Assembly (NCBI RefSeq): GCF_963678635.1
Contig: NC_087065.1
Location: forward strand, 3,288,001 to 3,352,000
Reading direction: 5' to 3'
DNA length: 64,000 nt
Source of the DNA: Symsagittifera roscoffensis
Lineage: Eukaryota > Xenacoelomorpha > Acoela > Convolutidae
In this document: positions 62,301 through 64,000 of the stretch, piece by piece
Layout of the letters: each line of letters begins with the position of its first letter
How positions within the stretch are numbered: position 1 is the stretch's first letter
Notes under the pieces: model-generated
What the model was told of the DNA's origin: nothing
Seen by the model: only the letters and a program-made list of their open reading frames with translations
Databases searched by the model: none
Made by a program: the position numbers and the translations under genes

Positions 62301-64000
62301 GAACATCTCTGCTTTCGGTGCTCCGTACTTCATTTCCGTGTCACTCAGGACTTTGCTCCCGTACGCTATTGGTCTCAAGACTGTCTTCCCATTCCATTCT
62401 TGTTCTTGGTGGAGAATCCCAGAAATCGCGACTACCGACGCATCCGTGTCCAGCACGTACATCCCTTTCTCAGTCGGCATACCCAGTACTGGTGCCTCAC
62501 ATAGCTCTTTCTTTATTCTCTGGAATGACTCTTCTGCCGCGTTGTTCCACGTGAACTTCTTGCCCTTGTGTCTCATTAATTGTTGCATCGGGTATACTTT
62601 GTCTGCATAGCCTTTGATGAACTCTCTATAATAGTTAGCGAAACCCAGGAAGCTCATCAACTGGTGCTCTGTATTCGGTGATTTCCAGGTCAGGACTGCT
62701 TCCACGGCGTCCGTATCAGGTCTGATGCCGTGCTTGTCTACCATCCTGCCCAAGTATTTTATTGAGTCCTTTAGTATCTCGCACTTTGATGGTTTACACT
62801 TTAGCCCCAACCTCTTCATGCATGCAAACACTTCGTCAAGTCTCTCAATGTGGTCTTCCAGTGTTGGCGTCGCTATTACCACGTCATCCACGTAGCACAT
62901 TACCAGGTTGTCATACTTCTTCGTTACACCTATCAGCGCGTGTGCCATCAACCGCTGAAACGTGGCTGTGGCATTGCAAAGTCCAAACGGCATCCGTTTC
63001 CATTGAAACAGACCCAGCTCGCAGGCAAACCCTGTCTTGTCCCTGTCCTGCTTCCTTAGTGGTACTTGCCAAAAGGCCGAGCCTAAATCAAGAGTCGTAA
63101 AAAATTTTGCATCACCTAACTTCGAGAGGCTCTCATCAATCCTAGGTATGGGATAGGCATCCTTCACCGTGACGGAGTTCAGGTATCGAAAGTCACAACA
63201 AAACCTCAACTGGTCGCCTTTCTTTTCGGCCATCACTACTCCACACGCCCACGGTGACTTGGATGGTTCTATCATGTCATACTCTAGTAACGTCTCGATC
63301 TCTTTTCTACACGCGTCCGATTTGTGTGGGGTCATGCGCCTCGCCCCCTCCCTGTGTGGTACCGCGTTTTCCTCAAGTTCTATTTCATGCTCAACGAAAT
63401 TACAACACCCGATATCCGCCTTATGCCTCGAAAAAACTTCCTCGTTCCGCTGTAGTACGTCCTTGATGGCTTCGAGCTGTTCATCTTTCAGTTTGCCCCT
63501 CAAATGTTCAATCTCCGGCAGGACCGGTTTTTCATTTTGCCTTTCATCTAGTGTGGGTCGCTCTGGAAAGTTCGAACAGCTCGACAGCCCATCATCCGTT
63601 TCTGACTTAAGTGATTTAATAAGACCTGAAGAATCTTTTATTTTCTGCAATCGTCTCAAGATACAAATTTTGTCCCTGTGATTGGGACAATCAACAACTT
63701 CATTTTGTTTTGAGTTCTCAATTGTTTCATATCGAGTTTTAACCGGTAAAGAATATCCCAGTTTCCTCCCTCTCTGTATCGTGATCGGTATATCAAGGGT
63801 ATTGAACAAGACATTGACGCAGAGGCCGCTCTTCGTTATCGAAAATGATCTTCCTAAAACAGCAGCACTTTGACTATTAGGATTCGGAACTATACACACT
63901 TGCTTGTTGTCACTTAGTTCATTGTAATTTTTCATCCTCAAACTTACGATTGCCGCTTCATTAGCTTTTAGCCTCACCCTCCTACTCAAGAATACCGGTG
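59376..64000 (-). CDS. pol: Gypsy Pol polyprotein (RT, RNase H, integrase), 5' end outside window
   Basis: Open beyond the window edge; over 1,537 codons seen, with no stop. Post-protease region, then RT (RFCCDFRYLNSVTV, DLGSAFWQVPL, YVDDVV near 62880), RNase H (VLDTDAS, APKAEMFAVV, DNRALSWLKT), a long linker, integrase zinc (H/H...C-x2-C, CLAC) and D,D(35)E core (QIDP, SDNGKAF, HPQTNGLVERQN), and a C-terminal GPFMITEVHQQGRFYRL SH3-like segment, followed by a ~150-residue acidic tail. The domain order RT-RH-IN is Ty3/Gypsy. Exactly 35 residues lie between the second Asp and the Glu. The intact frame suggests a young copy. It ends in TAG at 59376-59378, overlapping the macro frame. Confidence 0.95.
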   Translation of the reverse strand, partial: PVFLSRRVRLKANEAAIVSLRMKNYNELSDNKQVCIVPNPNSQSAAVLGRSFSITKSGLCVNVLFNTLDIPITIQRGRKLGYSLPVKTRYETIENSKQNEVVDCPNHRDKICILRRLQKIKDSSGLIKSLKSETDDGLSSCSNFPERPTLDERQNEKPVLPEIEHLRGKLKDEQLEAIKDVLQRNEEVFSRHKADIGCCNFVEHEIELEENAVPHREGARRMTPHKSDACRKEIETLLEYDMIEPSKSPWACGVVMAEKKGDQLRFCCDFRYLNSVTVKDAYPIPRIDESLSKLGDAKFFTTLDLGSAFWQVPLRKQDRDKTGFACELGLFQWKRMPFGLCNATATFQRLMAHALIGVTKKYDNLVMCYVDDVVIATPTLEDHIERLDEVFACMKRLGLKCKPSKCEILKDSIKYLGRMVDKHGIRPDTDAVEAVLTWKSPNTEHQLMSFLGFANYYREFIKGYADKVYPMQQLMRHKGKKFTWNNAAEESFQRIKKELCEAPVLGMPTEKGMYVLDTDASVVAISGILHQEQEWNGKTVLRPIAYGSKVLSDTEMKYGAPKAEMFAVVTFVEKYRAYLGSEPEPFKLRVDNRALSWLKTYSMDQSYIGRWIVRLDGYNMIIEHRTRDKHQNADNLSKKTEFYERQEQREADRPEIKDGFSFMDKETYDSLPLTRWLDKSGKPIEDHPELPKEPPEKTILKKSKRIPIEIILKSKIVKVTLKAKGYDLNQVEAGTAQIDDDLMRLLEKLSDDKPVIQEKGQEKPEFTILRRKETVNDTDSSRGSVTDSKDVVRSLVDKIPEDILEQTKVRKKKVTFKEDTEHLGLGQESGECSRFTEEGTGEGKMSGEREGWDEDSDESSENQDSLCMILAEEKTRHHDRELQTDPSSGTYNMDIQETRGGEELEKIAVARKPFRELSCNSNIRTNLVPEDDMKIVKRMICVKLSDDIHNPGEMNGQIMVLKEHVKARYRLSDLIRAQKNDKMTSNLSKWIQSGVKEKGELEEDSYKILSQFYKEKKDLLYHTADGVVACKRRDEEKILHKHNLIILTQLYQTEVLFRSHDQMGHQGIDKVQQRILHRFDWPGMRKACERWVNACLACLQVKDPRKMKFPLKSVESSEFNEVVQIDPQKICITESGYNQILVIIDHFTKLADAVPCQTASAEETCDHLITHWISRYGCPMTFQSDNGKAFVGDLTKELMKRSHIAQAHSTTYHPQTNGLVERQNRTLVNMLRVYCSRYMTDWDKYLPQVVGAYNSTQHSTTGISPFMMLTGRERAMPLTFFYPEYEGKRTSPQAYVKEAIKRQQELNELCRRNTAQAQMRQRRKYDEKILRAKPYEVGQYVWVFQNVIPPKGTKKLLKKWRGPFMITEVHQQGRFYRLSTGRAAHYEKLKPHVPSPEDWRIPKDMEGLEYLVVEPACEVNEKGTREKNDGNENLSLDDNEKIGGESDAGSFVEEDWNDPEQDEVPKWMEPDRPTPPETRTGNRKRTGMRYNRYGDDFLIDKIQPDKLGEELLSAGELEAGEEWQVIDDGGHYPQEDHSTN

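Larger units (their letters stand above)
48423..64000 (-). mobile_element. Giant Ty3/Gypsy-type LTR element, 3' part (over 15.5 kb in window)
   Basis: Reading on the minus strand from the window edge: pol (RT, RNase H, integrase), macro-domain ORF, SGNH hydrolase, gag-like ORFs, 1,062-residue ORF, then the 3' LTR. ORFs are almost back to back on one strand. GC content is much higher than in the AT-rich surroundings. The 5' LTR, gag and protease must lie beyond 64000. Typical Gypsy elements are 5-10 kb, so this is exceptionally large; planarian Burro elements are a known precedent for giant Gypsy size. Confidence 0.75.

Overview
The window is animal nuclear DNA, most likely from an invertebrate. 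The evidence is a eukaryotic GT-AG intron, Kozak-like starts, AT-rich non-coding DNA, and the mixture of a Polinton/Maverick, a Penelope-like element (PLE), an APE-type LINE and Ty3/Gypsy LTR elements. The species cannot be named from the sequence. I recognise no host housekeeping gene; every coding region I can identify belongs to a mobile element. A 200-base run of N (5431-5630) shows this is a draft assembly, so some frameshifts in homopolymers may be assembly errors.

Layout. 1-3.7 kb: the 5' part of a Gypsy-like element on the minus strand (LTR at 2795-3698, decayed gag-like ORFs at 2402-520). 3.7-21.4 kb: AT-rich repeats with almost no coding, including LTR-like repeats, a large segmental duplication (6.1-8.9 kb versus 14.75-17.2 kb), a PLE 3' remnant and a 96-bp-arm hairpin. 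21.5-24.65 kb: a decayed PLE (+) with a PHD finger inside its reverse transcriptase and a C-terminal GIY-YIG domain. 24.8-25.5 kb and 45.46-48.42 kb: two halves of one LINE (minus) with a PHD-finger ORF1, endonuclease, reverse transcriptase and a (TAA)n tail. The LINE is split by a 19,934-bp Polinton (25524-45457) that has AG...CT ends, a perfect 6-bp target duplication (GCAATA) and ~270-350-bp terminal inverted repeats. 48.42-64 kb: the 3' part of a very large Gypsy-type element (minus) that also ends inside the LINE.

The Polinton carries the virion set (adenain-like protease, double-jelly-roll major capsid, penton-like minor capsid, basic core-like protein, A32/FtsK-type packaging ATPase), integrase, protein-primed DNA polymerase B, and accessory genes. 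The accessory genes include a candidate HUH endonuclease-like protein, a candidate exonuclease-like protein and small paralogous proteins. Its PolB has an exact in-frame 495-bp triplication, a 604-bp intron, and four ~30-bp repeats with E2F-like cores just upstream.

The giant Gypsy element is the most unusual system. Downstream of pol it carries about 10 kb of further same-strand, tightly packed ORFs: a TARG1/OARD1-like macro domain, an SGNH/GDSL hydrolase with all catalytic blocks, a gag-like protein (homologous to the gag that follows the 5' LTR of the left copy), and a 1,062-residue orphan protein. These precede the 3' LTR. With the part beyond the window, the element must exceed 15.6 kb.
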